From contig JAJEKV010000050.1 in NCBI GenBank assembly GCA_021234155.1, forward strand, positions 6,223,199 through 6,287,198: a DNA stretch of 64,000 nucleotides, in the 5' to 3' direction. A program made the translations under genes and the position numbers. The notes below the pieces were generated by a model. The model saw only the letters and a list, made by a program, of their open reading frames with translations, was not told the DNA's origin and searched no databases. The stretch comes from Isoetes taiwanensis. Its lineage: Eukaryota; Streptophyta; Lycopodiopsida; Isoetales; Isoetaceae. Shown here one piece after another: positions 50,611-63,506 of the stretch. Position 1 is the first letter of the stretch; each line of letters opens with the position of its first letter.

Positions 50611-50698
50611 TCACTCTATTTTGGCTTCATTCAATGGAGTGTTAATATCTTTGGTTTGACCCATATAGAGCTGAAGAACTGCTCTATTACATTTTTGC
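50611..50698 (-). CDS. Possible terminal exon of an unidentified gene
   Basis: An acceptor TTATTTGCAG (50,708-50,699) is followed by one base completing a codon and an open frame QKCNRAVLQLYMGQTKDINT onward for 28 residues to TGA at 50,613-50,611. The residue mix looks like real protein and the acceptor is strong, but no partner exon with matching phase was established. It may be an alternative last exon of the gene at 51,742-52,500. Confidence 0.3.
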
Positions 50699-51309
50699 CT
50701 GCAAATAAATAAATTAGAAGTTAGCAAACTAGAGGCATCCAATTTATGGAATAGCAAAAAGGGTATAGAATACTAACAAAGCATACAGAAAAACAGTGTT
50801 GCCTTTACCTTTCCATTAAGTAAACAGAAAGGTCCAATGCATCAAGATACATTAGCATCCAACAATTTGAATCAATGTTCTTTGAATGGCGAGAAAGAGC
50901 TACAGTTATTAAAGTACCAGCCATAGCTACAACTATTATAACTGCATGTATGGTAGGTCCCAAAAGCCAGAGAGCTTTTCAAAGAAGTGCCCTAGTGGGA
51001 TATAATTTCATGGAATGCAATCCAATCTTTCAATAAATGCTTGAATATGGCATGGTTGCATAGTTGAGCAAAACATACACAATCCTCTCTCTTTGGATTA
51101 AGCTATGACATTGTCCTCATCTTGCTATGTTATATTCTATTACCATTAAAGCTAACAGTCTACAAGATGCTTCTGCAATGTTGACAGGATGCTTGGTATA
51201 TATTCAGCATCGTCTTGTAGGCCATGCCTATGTATTCTTCCTTTAAAAAGGTATTGGAACATGTATAAAAGAGATGATATTTCTTCTATGCTATAACGTT
51301 AAAAAAAAA

Positions 51310-51430
<121 letters not shown>

Positions 51431-51741
51431 GGATGTGATACCGTTATTATGGAAATTGCTCAAGAAGTAATGCTGGCGCAAGCCTTCCAATTTGAAAGGT
51501 ATATTAGATCTTGAAATACCATGATGTCCACGCGACAATCACAGAAATCTCGTTGTCCTGCAATGAATAGCCAGCTCCATAAGCCAATATTTAAAAGCTT
51601 CCAGTGTGAAGGAATTCTGCTGGACACTTGGAACCAGAGGCATTCTCAACCTTAAACGGTGCACTACTTCTACATTTAATTATACACACATAGATAACCT
51701 GGGATGCTTTGCAAAAGATCATAATGGTGCAGGAAACTTGC

Positions 51742-52500
51742 TCAGATGTTACCTTCTTGCAGAGTCATGAACTTGCTCAGATGGTCCCCAAGCTTACCTA
51801 GTTCATGGATTCTAGACTTGAACAGTTGTGCAAAGGGAACCCTAATAGAAAGATCAACTGGATGCTTCAAGTACGGATAGTACTGAAAAAATGGAACAAA
51901 TATAAGAGTGATGTTAAAACATCCCGCACAATATTAGTGTTTATGAATCAAAACAATCAGTAGCATGTGATTAGGCGTGGTCAGACAACTCTGCCTTCTT
52001 CTGCTATAGAATCATATGCCCTTAGGGTTTTAGGTTTCTACACATTACAAACAAGATTTATAAGGACATCCTTGCCGTGTACATGATTCCTCTATTAGTG
52101 CATTCCCTTTGATATGGTGGCCGCCAATGTATTTGAACACATATTCAACTTCCCCCAACTTTGCAAATTTTGTATTTTTGTAATAATAAAAGGACCTTCA
52201 ACAATAGTAACTAATTGAATCCCACTTTCAACATTTTGTTTATAAATACAAATGCCTCAGTCTACATTTTCTAGACATTTTAATGCAAAAAATGTCCACA
52301 TAAAACAACTAAACAAAGATTGGTAAGATCAAAACTCATTCAAGCACTATTGGTTTTAGCAAGAAAATTGAAGGATAAATTACTCACCTTATGTGGATCC
52401 ATGTCCTGTTTGGTATGTATTGCTAGGACCTTGCTTGATAGCGCAGGAACAGAACATCGTCGATAACGCACTAGTGGATTGCCTGGAAACCTGAGGTGCC
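51742..52500 (-). CDS. Unidentified gene, last two exons (3' partial model)
   Basis: Exon (52,500-52,388) follows an acceptor TTTTAGACAG, starts with two bases of a split codon, then encodes HLRFPGNPLVRYRRCSVPAL and on to QDMDPHK before a strong AAG/GTGAGT donor. The last exon (51,882-51,742) follows TTTTTTCAG and encodes YYPYLKHPVDLSIRVPFAQL through LQEGNI to TGA. Phase is consistent, giving an 83-residue C-terminus over a 505-bp intron. I do not recognise the family. Upstream exons must lie above 52,500 on the minus strand; 52,690-52,775 (FDEVEMLRGYPRIVRR) is a candidate, but its phase does not join directly. An internal GTAAGC in the last exon allows alternative splicing. Confidence 0.5.
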
Positions 52501-53216
52501 CTGTCTAAAACAACTGTACAAGATTGAAAAAGAATACATCTAGCATTCAAGAGTTCAGAGACTTGCATTCTAACGTATTTATTTCGAAAGAATACGTGAG
52601 AAACATATATTTGGTAGGCCTGACTTTTCAAAGACAGCCTCCAATATGCATACTGCTAATGCAAAAGCCCACTTCACAGCCTCGTAATTTCTTGTTAGCA
52701 CGCCAGCCTAACCAAGCGTGCAAGCCTCCTTACAATTCTAGGGTATCCACGTAGCATCTCCACCTCATCAAAGTCTGAAGTGGCATAATATTCACCATTA
52801 GATTTTCATTTATGCAAATCTAAGGCTAGGGAAATTAGAAAAGAACCTAAAATTACGGAGATACAGAACGATGTCGCGAGAGAGCATGCGTGCCTCGTGC
52901 CTCACAAGGATCTTCTACTTCCGTTTATTCCAGTCTTATTTCCTTGTTTATAGGGCAACCGTTTGAGTTTCTTCTTGATCATATTCTTCGCATCTTCTCC
53001 CCGAAATCACCCATGTTCCGACCCTTGCTGCTTGTCACCAAATCTGCAATCACTGGAACATACAAGCCAAGCATGAAAACGCATTTGTTTTTTCAAAGAA
53101 CATCCCTGAAGAAGTTATTTTCCGAATTCTCTATTTTAATCTCAACAGAAGAAGCCGCTCTATCAGGTTACCAAAGCAAGGAGAAGCATTTATGCAAGGT
53201 CCAATCCTCCAGGTAA
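52501..53216. other. Possible upstream exons, unresolved
   Basis: Plus-strand sequence ending at CTCCAG/GTAAGA (53,216) has open frames of about 60-108 codons. One contains NIPEEVIFRIL, faintly like an F-box opening, but no frame is clearly coding. Minus-strand fragments may belong to the gene ending at 51,742. No firm model. Confidence 0.25.
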
Positions 53217-56200
53217 GATTTTGGCTTTAGTGAGTATTCATTGTCTTGTTGTCTCCACCGCCTGTTCGTCCACAGTCTTGAGTTTTTGATATGGGATCAC
53301 CCACATTCATTATGTTCTGAAATGCCGGTTGGTCATTCTCAAGCTTTTGTCTTGTGCCACTAAAAATGTTTCAGGTGTGGGTTGATCCGCCTCCAAACAT
53401 ATATTTATGGTCTTAGTGGTGAAAGAGATTTAGCTACATTTTTGTGCTTGTCTCTGTCTTTTAAAAGATCTTGAATAACATATCGTGACATGACATATAG
53501 CGACATGACATATAGCGAAGGTTCCATGTCTGTTTTTCCACCGTGATTGTTCCAACCTTGAGCAGCTAATTATTTCATATTATTCCGACTCCAAGGCCAC
53601 TGTTAACATCAATTTCCAAATTTGAGCCCCCTTATTAAAGGCAGTATTTATGAAGGTTGTGCCAATAATAAATTCTAGAAGATAATCATTTCAAAGGAAT
53701 TGCAGATGGCATTGTTATGAACCCTCCGCACAAGTTGACTCTTTCATGTGATCAGTTTATGCTTCCCAGCCCATAAGAGATTATTGAATTCCTTGTTTTG
53801 GTCAAAGTCTTTTTACCATGGTGGATACCTTTCAGGCCTATGTAAAAACCAGTTTTGTCATTCAAATTTAATAGCTTTTACAAGCAACTCATTGATATAC
53901 AAAGACAACAACCTTAGGTTAGCTTTTGTTCTCTCTTTGAAGTATCGCAGTAATGCAAATATCTAGAAGGGTACTTATTGGACATGAGAAAAAAAAAGCC
54001 TTTACTAGAAGGCATATCTCTTTTATGCTGATGCTTAGAAGAAGACAACTTGCTCATTTCATCTCCAAAAGAAAACGAGTACCAGTTCGGTTCTTCATAT
54101 ATCTCTGAATTTCCTCAACCATATTTTTTGGAAGACATCTAAGAGTTTCATACTTGTTGACAGCTACTATAATACTTAAGTTTGCTACCTAACTTTTCTG
54201 ATTGACTCTCGACTTGTTTAAAAGTGACATCTTTACGTGCTTGTGATTGTGCACAATGTTCTTCTAAAGGCGTTGCCAAGTCCGCCACTTTGCAGATAAC
54301 TAGAAATCATGGCATTTCAAGAACTATTCTTAACTTAGTAGATTTCTCTAGTACTATTTGCACACAAATTTAAAGTAAGGTATGTTGTTTCATATATCCG
54401 ATTGCTTAAAGCTAGCGACACTTGCCATAGGTCACATTGTCAATTAACTTAGACATTTTTTCTGCAGAATGTTTAATGTTTATAGCTCAACAACTTGCAG
54501 CCAGATATTGCATTTTCATTATGCATGTGAAGGCAATTGTTACCAGCTAGATGTGGAACCTGCTCGAATAGGAATATATTAGGTAGATCTAAGCAGGGAT
54601 TTCATCAAAGGGATTTTATCTCATTAATTAGTAGCAGGCCATATATCGATATGAAATTTGTCAAGTCTTACAAAGGTGCAACATACTATTGGTAGTTTCT
54701 CAGCCTCCACTATTTTCTTACAAAGGAGCATATTGCTATTCATCAAACAAGCTTATACCATGCACTTTATAGGATAGGTAGCTCATGCATTAGCTAGAAT
54801 ATCTTTGTCAATACCGAACATTGCACAGATCTATTTTCTCGCAATGCCTCCACCCATGTTCGAACATTTTGCATGGGTCTTTTCGGAGGTTTCTTAACAT
54901 CCTTTTTGTGCGATCCACGGATCAGATATATTGTCAAGTTAGCCAAGGCAATGTGAAAAGATCTCTAGTTTCCTTGTAGTTAATATACCGATGAAGATTC
55001 AAATGAAAGTAATAATTTATTTTCTAATGTTGTTATGTTTGAAAGGAATGAATTTTAAGGACATTTTTGTGTTTATTCACTTCCAGATTTATTTAAAATG
55101 TTCAAGGAAGGAAGAACATGTTGAAAGTGGCCTAAAGTGGCCACCAATTTCTATCTTTGGAATAAGTGCATCAAGCCGCATCTTGACATAGACTAGATTG
55201 TCTGAAAATGGAGTGTTGCCTTGCTCTAAAAGTGGAGTTAGAGTTACAACTTGTAAACCTGGCTAGCCTCCCCGACACTATGCCAGTGTCGCGACACGCC
55301 TCTTTGGCTACCAACCTCTCCTCAATGCCTTGTTCAATACCTCGAGATGAAACCGGGCGTCACGGGGTAATTTATTATTATCTTTTCTAAATTTTTGACA
55401 GTGTCACATAATAAGTAGAGGAACTTCAAGTTTAACGTACCATTGGTTATGGCAACAAACTGATTCTCACTTGATGGAAGTGATGCATCATCAATTCAGC
55501 CTCAGACTCGATTGTGAAGACTTGCTAGGCCGGGTTCACTATTAACTGTTGCCTTCCATATCCTAGTAAGACAAGTGCCATCTCTCGCAAAACTCGGAGC
55601 CTTGAATCGGTCAATACTTGTCAACACTCTTCTCATCATCCTTATTGTACGAAAATCAAGATGGGTCATCAATATGATACTGCCTCGGATAGCAAAGATA
55701 TCAAAAACAGATTCATTTTAACGATGGTACATAAGCAAAAATTAGTCGCCATTTTGAATGAAAAACTGAGGCAGAGGAAGCACACGCCTCGTGATTTTGT
55801 TGCTAGTGATTGGACATGCTTATTAACCCCTATTTGTAATCCAGTTGAGCATGGAGATGATTTCCCTAACCACTTTGCACTTGTTTGTTGTAGAATAATT
55901 AATGTAACCCGAAGTATGGGAGGTCAAGAACACGACACCAGATCGTGCTCCTTGCATTGTGGTAAAATAGAAATTTGTGACTAACTGTTTTACCACCTTG
56001 CTAAGATTTTGGCTTGGCATTCCATCTTCAAGCAGGAGTTAATGGACCTTATTGTTTACCACACGACAATAGTTGAATCTGAAAGCAAGAGCAGTTTTTG
56101 AGAGGCCTACGTCCTTGCACCTATATTTTTCTATCTATCATCATCATGATTTTCTCTTGTTACAACTGTTAAAAGTGTATCTCGAATTTGTTTCTTTTAT

Positions 56201-56875
56201 TTTAATTATCACGTGATCCTAATGGCACGTCTAGAAAAGCCTTTCAAACAATCTAGTACGGGGCTGCAGGGTGGCCTTGGCCTTAAACCTTAAGGTTTTT
56301 CTGATGTCAAGCGTAAATCCTTTGCGTTCTCAAGCACGCCTCACCTTGAAGTTTTCAACTTGAAACTCGAGAATTTTTGCTTTATTTTCGAACAATGAGG
56401 TTCATTTTGTCCTTTCTATGAATGATAGATAGTTTTGCTAAAATTCCTTAAAGAAATAGGATCAGGTCTTCAGCTATGGGCACGAGGCAACTTTGTGTGC
56501 AAATTGACCTTGCCATGCTAGAAATTTGAGGCCTGAAGATCATGGGAAGATGCCCTAAATCTTAAACAAGTTTTGAATTGCGCCAATAGTTTGGCTCACT
56601 TATTATTCAATTTGCTTGCCATAACTTTAGCATGCTCCATGAAATCCTAAGGTCTTGGGCTCAAACGATACGTCCAATCTTACCACACAATAGAATTAAT
56701 AGGAAAAAAGCTCAAATGAAACATTGAAATGTCCAAACCTGCCATGAATATCCTTATTTCGACATGGCCAAAAAAGAAAAAAATAATAATTGGTTCTTCA
56801 AATGAAAGAAAAAGATCTACTATAAACATGGCCTTGTAATAATCGAACACTCTAGCCTTTCTTTTTAATTTTTTA
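53217..56875. other. No gene supported
   Basis: AT-rich, apparently single-copy sequence. The longest frame (55,661-55,984, plus, 107 codons, starting MGHQYDTASDSKDIK) has no recognised domain, but its composition is not absurd for a protein. A CGCGACACGCC/CCGGGCGTCACGG patch lies near 55,295-55,365. Confidence 0.4.
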
Positions 56876-57040
56876 AGAATAGAATAGAATAGAATAGAAT
56901 AGAATGTATTTTTATCGTCCACGGAGACCAATTGGCCGATGGGACCCAAACAAAGAAAGAGCATCATGTGTATTACTGTCAAGATTAAAAAACCTCCACC
57001 CCGAAGGGTTTTCGAGGGAAAAATCTTAGCAATAATAAGT
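56876..57040 (-). mobile_element. Retroposon 3' end with (AGAAT)n tail
   Basis: An AGAAT microsatellite (56,876-56,905) is followed by TATCGTCCACGGAGACCAAT, a GATGGGACCCA block and GATTAAAAAACCTCCACCCC. The same blocks in the same order occur near 59,395-59,541 (opposite strand) and partly at 62,576-62,760. A short variable-microsatellite tail next to a conserved body suggests a SINE or LINE 3' end oriented leftwards. Confidence 0.6.
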
Positions 57041-57384
57041 ATGCTGGTAGACTGTACAATCATATATGGCAATTCAATACTGCACCGAGGCGCACAATTG
57101 AGTCCATGCCTTTATGAACGCTGATGTGCTTCTATAGATCTGGTATGTTCATCATTATACTATGACATAGAAACATGTATTTTAAAATGTGCTTCAGGTG
57201 TCAAAATTCAAATACAGTGCAGAAACAATGCTGGAAGCATCAACAATTCAACAACTCAAGTAACAGATGAACAGAGATCATTCAATGTTGATCTTCAAAC
57301 CAGCATTGTCCAGTCCAAACGATAAAAAACTGTGCAAGTAAAGTGGTAAAGCTATACCTCATCCATGCAATAATGTGGTTGGAA

Positions 57385-57651
57385 ATTTGCAGAGCACACC
57401 AATGCCCCTCTACATAAAACAGAGCATAAACATCAGACCAAATCTATGCAGCAGTGCTCTTCATGTACAAGCCTGATAAGGCCATGCCTGGTTGTCCAGT
57501 GATTAAGCTAACTCAAGAAAATTTGCAGAGCACACCACTGTCCCTCTACATAAAACAGACCATAAAAACCTCAAATCAGATCGATGCAATAGGGCTCTTC
57601 ATGTACAAGCCTGATAAGTCCATGCCCAGTTGTCCAGTAAAGAAGCTAACC
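57385..57651. repeat. 136-bp tandem duplication
   Basis: The unit ATTTGCAGAGCACACCA through CAGT..AAGCTAAC occurs twice (57,385-57,520 and 57,521-57,651) with about 10% divergence. Each unit reads FMYKPDK in one frame, but the frame contains no known domain. Confidence 0.9.
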
Positions 57652-58660
57652 ACCTACTGAATTTGAAGAAACATACATTAAGCCCATATCCTTTGATACG
57701 TGTTCCAACATGTAGTATCATTGGTTAAGACCTACCAACTTTCTCACTTTCTCACTCCCTTGATTATTTTTTAAAAGAAGTTTATATTTACTAGTTCCAC
57801 CAATATGTCATGTTTTCCCTATCATCCCATCTAAATAAACTACTACAAACATTAAACATTTCGAACTCATAACTCAAATATTTATGTACGTGCAAATTTA
57901 TCTTGTTATTTTTAGGCTGCAAGTTGTAACCAATACACGTTCACTCTAACCTCAAGATGAGAAAAACTAGGGTGCCTTGCTTGGCACTTGTGATAGTTTC
58001 TAGCTTGATCTTGGGGATCTTGCTCGGCCACAGCCTCTGGCGTGCCTTTTTGCTAGTTCTTAAAAATTAGTAAGGGATTCTGATCCCATCTTAATTCAAT
58101 CTAATGCACTTGTTTGCTACTTTTCTTTCTCAACTACCGTCTTGATATTTACCATTTAGGGCATTCAAAGCCAGCAGCAAAAAAACACAAGCACATCATC
58201 AACAAATCAATAAGTGCCAGTTCATTACAACCTATCTTCAAGCGCAGTGTATCAAACTCCGTCCCTGATGTCCTCAAGTCTCCAGACTTCCCAACTCTTG
58301 AAAGGATTTGAAGCCCACGACATAACCATCGTCTTTATAGCTCTCCCTCGCAAAGCTAAGCCAAGATTTTTTGGGCATGTTTGTTGAACAAAAATTCACG
58401 TGGCTGAACACGTGGATAGGCTAGAATTCCAGAAAAACTTGCACAGGGTCAGGCAACCCTGCAAAAAAAATCAAACAAATACAGTTGCAGCATCTAACAA
58501 ATACTCCTTGAATCATAGATGTCCGAAGTTAAAATTTGTCCATTTGCCGCATTTGGATCGACTTTATATTGCAAGGTTGGAATTAGGCCCAGTTTTTCAA
58601 TAGTTTGAGATGTATAATATTTAAGGGTTGTTGTTTGCAAATCATATGTGATATAACACA
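57652..58660. other. Intergenic, nothing recognised
   Basis: Short frames on both strands only; no splice-supported model. Confidence 0.4.
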
Positions 58661-59100
58661 ATGGAAAAGGTGTTCAAGTCCTCCGGAATATCCCCCATTG
58701 AGGAACCGGAGGACTCGAGGGCAATGGGTTCTTTTCTTTGCGATGGGGAATTCTTGAACAAAAGGGTATATATAACAGAGAAAATTGATAGAAAAGATCT
58801 TGAACAAAAAAGATATATGCTAACAGGGGGAATTAGTAGAAATAGGGGATTGCAAATGCACATCGAGGTATTTTCCAGAAAGGGGGATTATGTCAAAAGA
58901 ATTTGCGAATGGATTGGGGTATTTTCAAGGAATGGGGATTGGTTCAAAAGGGAATTTGCGAACGAATTCGGGTATTTTTAAATAAAAGGGGATTGAGTGA
59001 AAGGGGAATTATTGAAAAAATCGAGGATTGCAATAAATACCAAGGTATTTTCAAGCAAAATGGTATTTTCAAGAAAAAAAGGTAGTTCCAAGAAAAAGGG
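58661..59100 (+). repeat. Degenerate repeat of GGGGATTG / GGTATTTTCAAG
   Basis: Loose units of 40-60 bp combining GGTATTTTCAAG, GGGGATT and AATTTGCGAA, clearest from 58,865 to 59,090. A 106-codon frame (58,661-58,981) covers it; the repeat origin makes a real protein unlikely but not excluded. Confidence 0.6.
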
Positions 59101-59389
59101 TATTCTCAATTAAAAGTAAATTTATGGTTGTATGCTAACTAAATATTCATTCCAATAAGTTTGCATTTTCAAATTACTATTCTTTCAAAATAGTAAATGA
59201 TCATATATGTAAGTGGTCAGATCAGTTCATAAATCAAAACCTTAGTTTCATGATGTGGAATAGGAATGAATTTTTGGATGAAACAGCTGATAAACTCTTC
59301 AAGGTGGTCTCATCCAAAGAAAGAGTCCGTGCTTCTGTGAGTGGCTCCTTGGCATGCAGGCAGAAGCACACTGTAATATAATAGCTCTT

Positions 59390-59541
59390 GAGTTCTCCTT
59401 CCCTTGAAAACCTTTCGAGGCAGGGGTTTTTTAATCCTAGTGGTAATGATTGTACTAGCCCATTGTATGGGTCCCATGACCTATTGGTCTCCGTGGACGT
59501 TAAAAAACTATTCTATTCTATTCTATTCTATTCTATTCTAT
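59390..59541 (+). mobile_element. Retroposon 3' end with (TTCTA)n tail
   Basis: It reads CGAGGCAGGGGTTTTTTAAT, then GGGTCCCATGACC, GGTCTCCGTGGACGTTAAAA and a TTCTA microsatellite to 59,541. It is the inverted match of 56,876-57,040. Confidence 0.65.
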
Positions 59542-61250
59542 TCCTTCACACTCATGGATAAATATTGACGATATGTTGCACTTGTGGTCCTCTGTTGACA
59601 CAAACTCTCCTTCTTCGTAAATAGTACCTTTGTAAAGTACTTTGTTGAACTTGAAAGCTTTCCTTTGCATGAGAGCTCTATCATGCAAACCATTCAAATC
59701 CATGGCGCCACTCAAGTCCATTATCACCCCTCGTTTTTCATGTCTAGCTAATCTTATAATGCAATTTTTTGCAATAGCATGCTTGCAATCACAACTCCTT
59801 GAAAGGTACTCTAGCTGATCCACAATCTCTTTAGTTGTTTCTATGGATGGAGCCTGAATAATTCCTTTTTCGTGGTCTCTACAACCAATTGATAGATGAT
59901 TATGTACCTGCTTGAGTGCTTACTCATGAGGATTACCTTTCTCAGCCTCAAGAAGTTGTTGTGAAAATAACTCTTGTGTGGTAACGCGTATATGTGAGCT
60001 CATTTTCCAAGTTGTTCGTATTTACCTTCTTATAAATTTCTACATCATGCTCTTGAGGAAAGCACCACGTACCATCATGAAGTCCATGTCTCATGATGTC
60101 ATCAAGAAGCTCACCCAGCGTTTAGATTTTTTGTACTTAAGATAACTAAACCGAAGTACTAAACTCACTAAGAAAGTGTTGTTTTGAAGAAGCATTGCAT
60201 CCAGAATTTTCTTCTGAAAGAACGCACCAAGATGAGAGTACCTTCCTCATTATGCCAAGATCTTCCCTTGCACATCCATGCACTCAACTCCAACCAAAAA
60301 AATAATGTACTATTTTGGTGAGTAGAATCCTGACATCTTTTATTCCAATTGCAATATAAGTACCTTATTTTAGTGAAACATAGATAAACTAAGTTTTACT
60401 TACTATTATCCTTTCTTGCTTTAATGTATATCTAAGTTAATCATTACCTGGCAACACTGCATCTAGAAACCTTCTTAGCACCTTGGGTAAGCACCATTGC
60501 ACAAATTTCTGGTAATTCTTACCTTTAAAGACATTATAATATTTGATTGGTGTCTTTTTTTTTTTAATTCATATAGAAAGACTAGAAATTAGCATCAAGT
60601 CCATATATGAATAGCTTCTGCAAACAGGATAGAAGTAGGATGGCATCTTCATTTCAAGTTAGGCTTTCAATTGATAGGAAATATTGTGGTTCCAATTCTA
60701 TGAACTTAGAAGTAAAGTAATAAAAACAATTATGATAGTTTGTAGCCATTGTGTGGTTCTACTATGGGTCATTTGTAAAAGAAAGAAACGACCAGATAAG
60801 ATAATATAAGGGTGGGACGTGGTATGTTGGAAATTGATTATCAACCAAGTTATGTAGTCTAGGGTGGTGCTTTAGGTGCATTTGTGATAGTAAAATAGGC
60901 ATAAAGAATTATGAATGAAATTACCTAATGTGAAAGGGTGAAAGCATGTTGTAGTGGAACACCCTGGGTGTCCCCCCTGTCCTCCTAAAAATGTGGTGGG
61001 AGATATCAAATTTGTGGTGCGATTTTAAATGTTTGTTTGGCGCCTAGTGATGTACTGCCCGGATTCAATCATTTCCTGAACTGCAACAACCCGATTCCTA
61101 CGCCACCCGTCCCATTCCAATCTCCACCGAACCGATTTCTAAACCCATGACCCACCCGCGCCTTTCCTGAAGCACACGGCTATGGCGCTTAATCCGGTTG
61201 TGGATCAATCCGGTTCATACCTTCAATCATTTAATTTGGAAGCAACCGCC
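59542..61250. other. No gene supported
   Basis: A 96-codon minus frame (59,823-59,533) contains KVLYKGTIYEEGEFVSTEDH, which looks protein-like, but it has no start context or partner exons and its end overlaps the TTCTA tail. The rest is AT-rich. Confidence 0.4.
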
Positions 61251-61800
61251 ATGTGTAAGAGAAAGAGAACTCCCGAACAAGAACGGGATCATAAAAGACG
61301 CCAAAGGAAAAAAGACAAAGGGAAGCTAAAGAAGAATTAGCAAAAATTGCAACATAGAGGGAGGATCCACCGTAACGGCCTCTACCAAAGGTCGGATGGT
61401 ATTAAAATTGTTATCTTCATTTCATAGCACCACTAAAGGCTTGTCTAACGGCGATAAGAAAGAGGTTTTACTAGATTATCTCGGGGATGACACAATGGAT
61501 GCCAGATTTGGCGAAGAGCTGAAAGATTTGCAAGCCAAGAGCATTGTGGTCAGCAAGAACCTCGTGGCTTCCATTCAACTTGTGAAGAAGTCTAACAATG
61601 AATGTTTAGCGACCAAGAGTAGTTGCCTTGCTATGGCCGTAAGAGGAAGCATTAATACCGAAAGTGCTAATCCCGGCAAAGGTTTCGGGGTTTTGGTAAA
61701 CTGGCTGGGTGTTCATCCTAGGAATCTTACCAAAGCAAAATTGAAGAGGGAAGAGATAGATTGCAAAGGGGGGAAATGGGTTTTGTACAAAAAGAGTTAG
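61251..61800 (+). CDS. 134-residue ORF of unknown function
   Basis: The frame from ATG at 61,396 runs to TAG at 61,800 without introns. Its residue mix is credible (LLDYLGDDTMDARFGEEL, VLVNWLGVHPRNLTKAKLKR, Lys-rich end). Just upstream, 61,255-61,320 in another frame reads CKRKRTPEQERDHKRRQRKK, a strongly basic segment, so the original protein may have been longer with a basic N-terminus and a frameshift or intron near 61,340. I recognise no family; it could be an old transposon protein or a lineage-specific gene. Confidence 0.35.
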
Positions 61801-61979
61801 AAGAGCAGGTCATAGAACCAGCAAGCAATTTTGGACCGAAAAAGTAGGGTCTCTCCAAATGCAAAGGATGTTAAGTTCGTAAGATTGGAACAAAATGTAA
61901 GAGAGGATCATGCCACTCACTATCCGGAAGAATCACGGGTTATTTCATTTCTTCATCTTCACCACATTTTTTTATTGTT

Positions 61980-62510
61980 AATGTGGTATGTGGTTAGTGA
62001 TTGCTTGTGATATGTGGTTCTTTGTGGTTAGTGATTGCTTGTGGTGTGTGGTGCCTATTAATTTGTGGATATATGATATGTGTCATTTAGTGTGGTGAGG
62101 CACGTGGTGTGAAATAAATGTGTCAATATATGCTTTGTGGTGCCTAGTGTGGTGAATAACATGGTGTAAAATACATCTTTGTAATATATGCTATGTGGTG
62201 CCTAGTGTGGTGAAAAATATGGTGTAAAAATAAATGCTCTAAATATACGCTTTGTGGTGCCTAGTGTGGTGAATAACATGGTGTAAAATAAATCTTTGAA
62301 TATATGCTATGTGGTCCCTAGTGTGGTGAATAACATGGTGTGGTGTCTAGTGTGGTGCCTAGTGTGGTGCCAGTGGTGCCTAGTGTGGTGCCTAGTGTGG
62401 TTAAAAATATGGTGTAAAATAAATGCTTTGAATATATTCTATGTGGTGCCTAGTGTGGTGAATAACGAGGTGTGTAAGATGAATGTCCGTAATATATGCT
62501 ATGTTTAATA
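61980..62510. repeat. Minisatellite, 60-67 bp units
   Basis: The unit GTGGTGCCTAGTGTGGTGAA with ACATGGTGTAAAATAAAT recurs about seven times, with an internal burst of GTGGTGCCTAGT at 62,340-62,400. No coding meaning is likely. Confidence 0.9.
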
Positions 62511-62575
62511 GAAATCTCAATTGTTTAATTGATGTGGTGAAAGTGACACATGAAAAAAATTACCTTAAGGATGGA

Positions 62576-62760
62576 CGAAGGAAGGAAGGAAGGAAGGAAA
62601 AAATTTTTAACGTCCACTGGAACCCAATGGGGTTATGGGACCAAGTACATAAGGGATCAAGTCCCGGACCGAAGTCCAAACAAGAACATGGGTAGAAGCC
62701 CTTAAACCAAAGCACAACGTGAGCTAGAACACAACCATCATGACCCGGATTAAAAACCAC
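62576..62760 (-). mobile_element. Third retroposon end, (GGAA)n tail
   Basis: A GGAA microsatellite (62,576-62,600) precedes TTTTTAACGTCCACTGG, CCCAATGGGGTTATGGGACC and a GATTAAAAACCACTGGG block at its far end. The order matches the 56.9 and 59.5 kb copies, but the tail repeat differs. Confidence 0.5.
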
Positions 62761-63506
62761 TGGGAAAAAACCGTTTGCCGGGATGACTATGGGCGCTCAC
62801 CGATCCAAAATCCATGTTGCTGCACAAGCAAGCAAGCATACCTTCATACCTCCAGCAGCAAAGCTTCACCAAGCAACTCCGAACGTAACCTCTTCACTGG
62901 CGGGTGGCTGGAAAAGCAGGCGCCCCTAACGCCAATCGCCCGGAACACGCGGGGAAGGCGGCTAGCCGTAAAACCGCTTCGTGGAAATCGCCCATCTGGA
63001 GGTGCCTCCTCACCCATCCATTCTCGCCTCCTCGGGCCAAGGCGCCAAGATCTGTGTATGCGCCGAAAGGACATCCACTCAGGCACACACGGGGGCTTAT
63101 CCTTTCGCCGCCGCTGTCTAACGCCATCCATCATTGCATCCGGCCGCAGTTCTCGTGCAACGGGCGTGCAGCGCCAGCGCCAGCGCCAGCGGAGGCGCCA
63201 AAGTGGAAAGGGCGTAATGGGACAGAGAATCATTGGAAATCTGTCACATCAAATGCAAGGTCAATCATTCAAAAGTCGGGTCGGGTGAAGCATTGGGGAA
63301 ACCATAAATCTAGTTTTGCATGCGCACATTGGCTTATCACAATCCAAACCTATGGCGGAAGAAAATGTAGGAGAACACGAGCACAAACAATTTCACCGGG
63401 CTCAAATGCAAATGATCTGGTAGGACCTATAACCGGAGCAAATAAACCTGTGAAACGAGAGCGGATATTAGAGGAGCGGAGGACCCATGAATTCGAGGTA
63501 TTCTAG
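62761..63506. other. GC-rich patch with overlapping frames, gene unproven
   Basis: GC content rises clearly from 62,900 to 63,210, including four GCCAGC-type units (63,165-63,195). Long frames exist on both strands: plus 62,740-63,288 and 62,904-63,506, minus 63,233-62,844. Arg/Pro/Ala-rich products are expected by chance in such composition. A transit-peptide-like or 5' exon is possible; no motif decides the strand. Confidence 0.3.
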
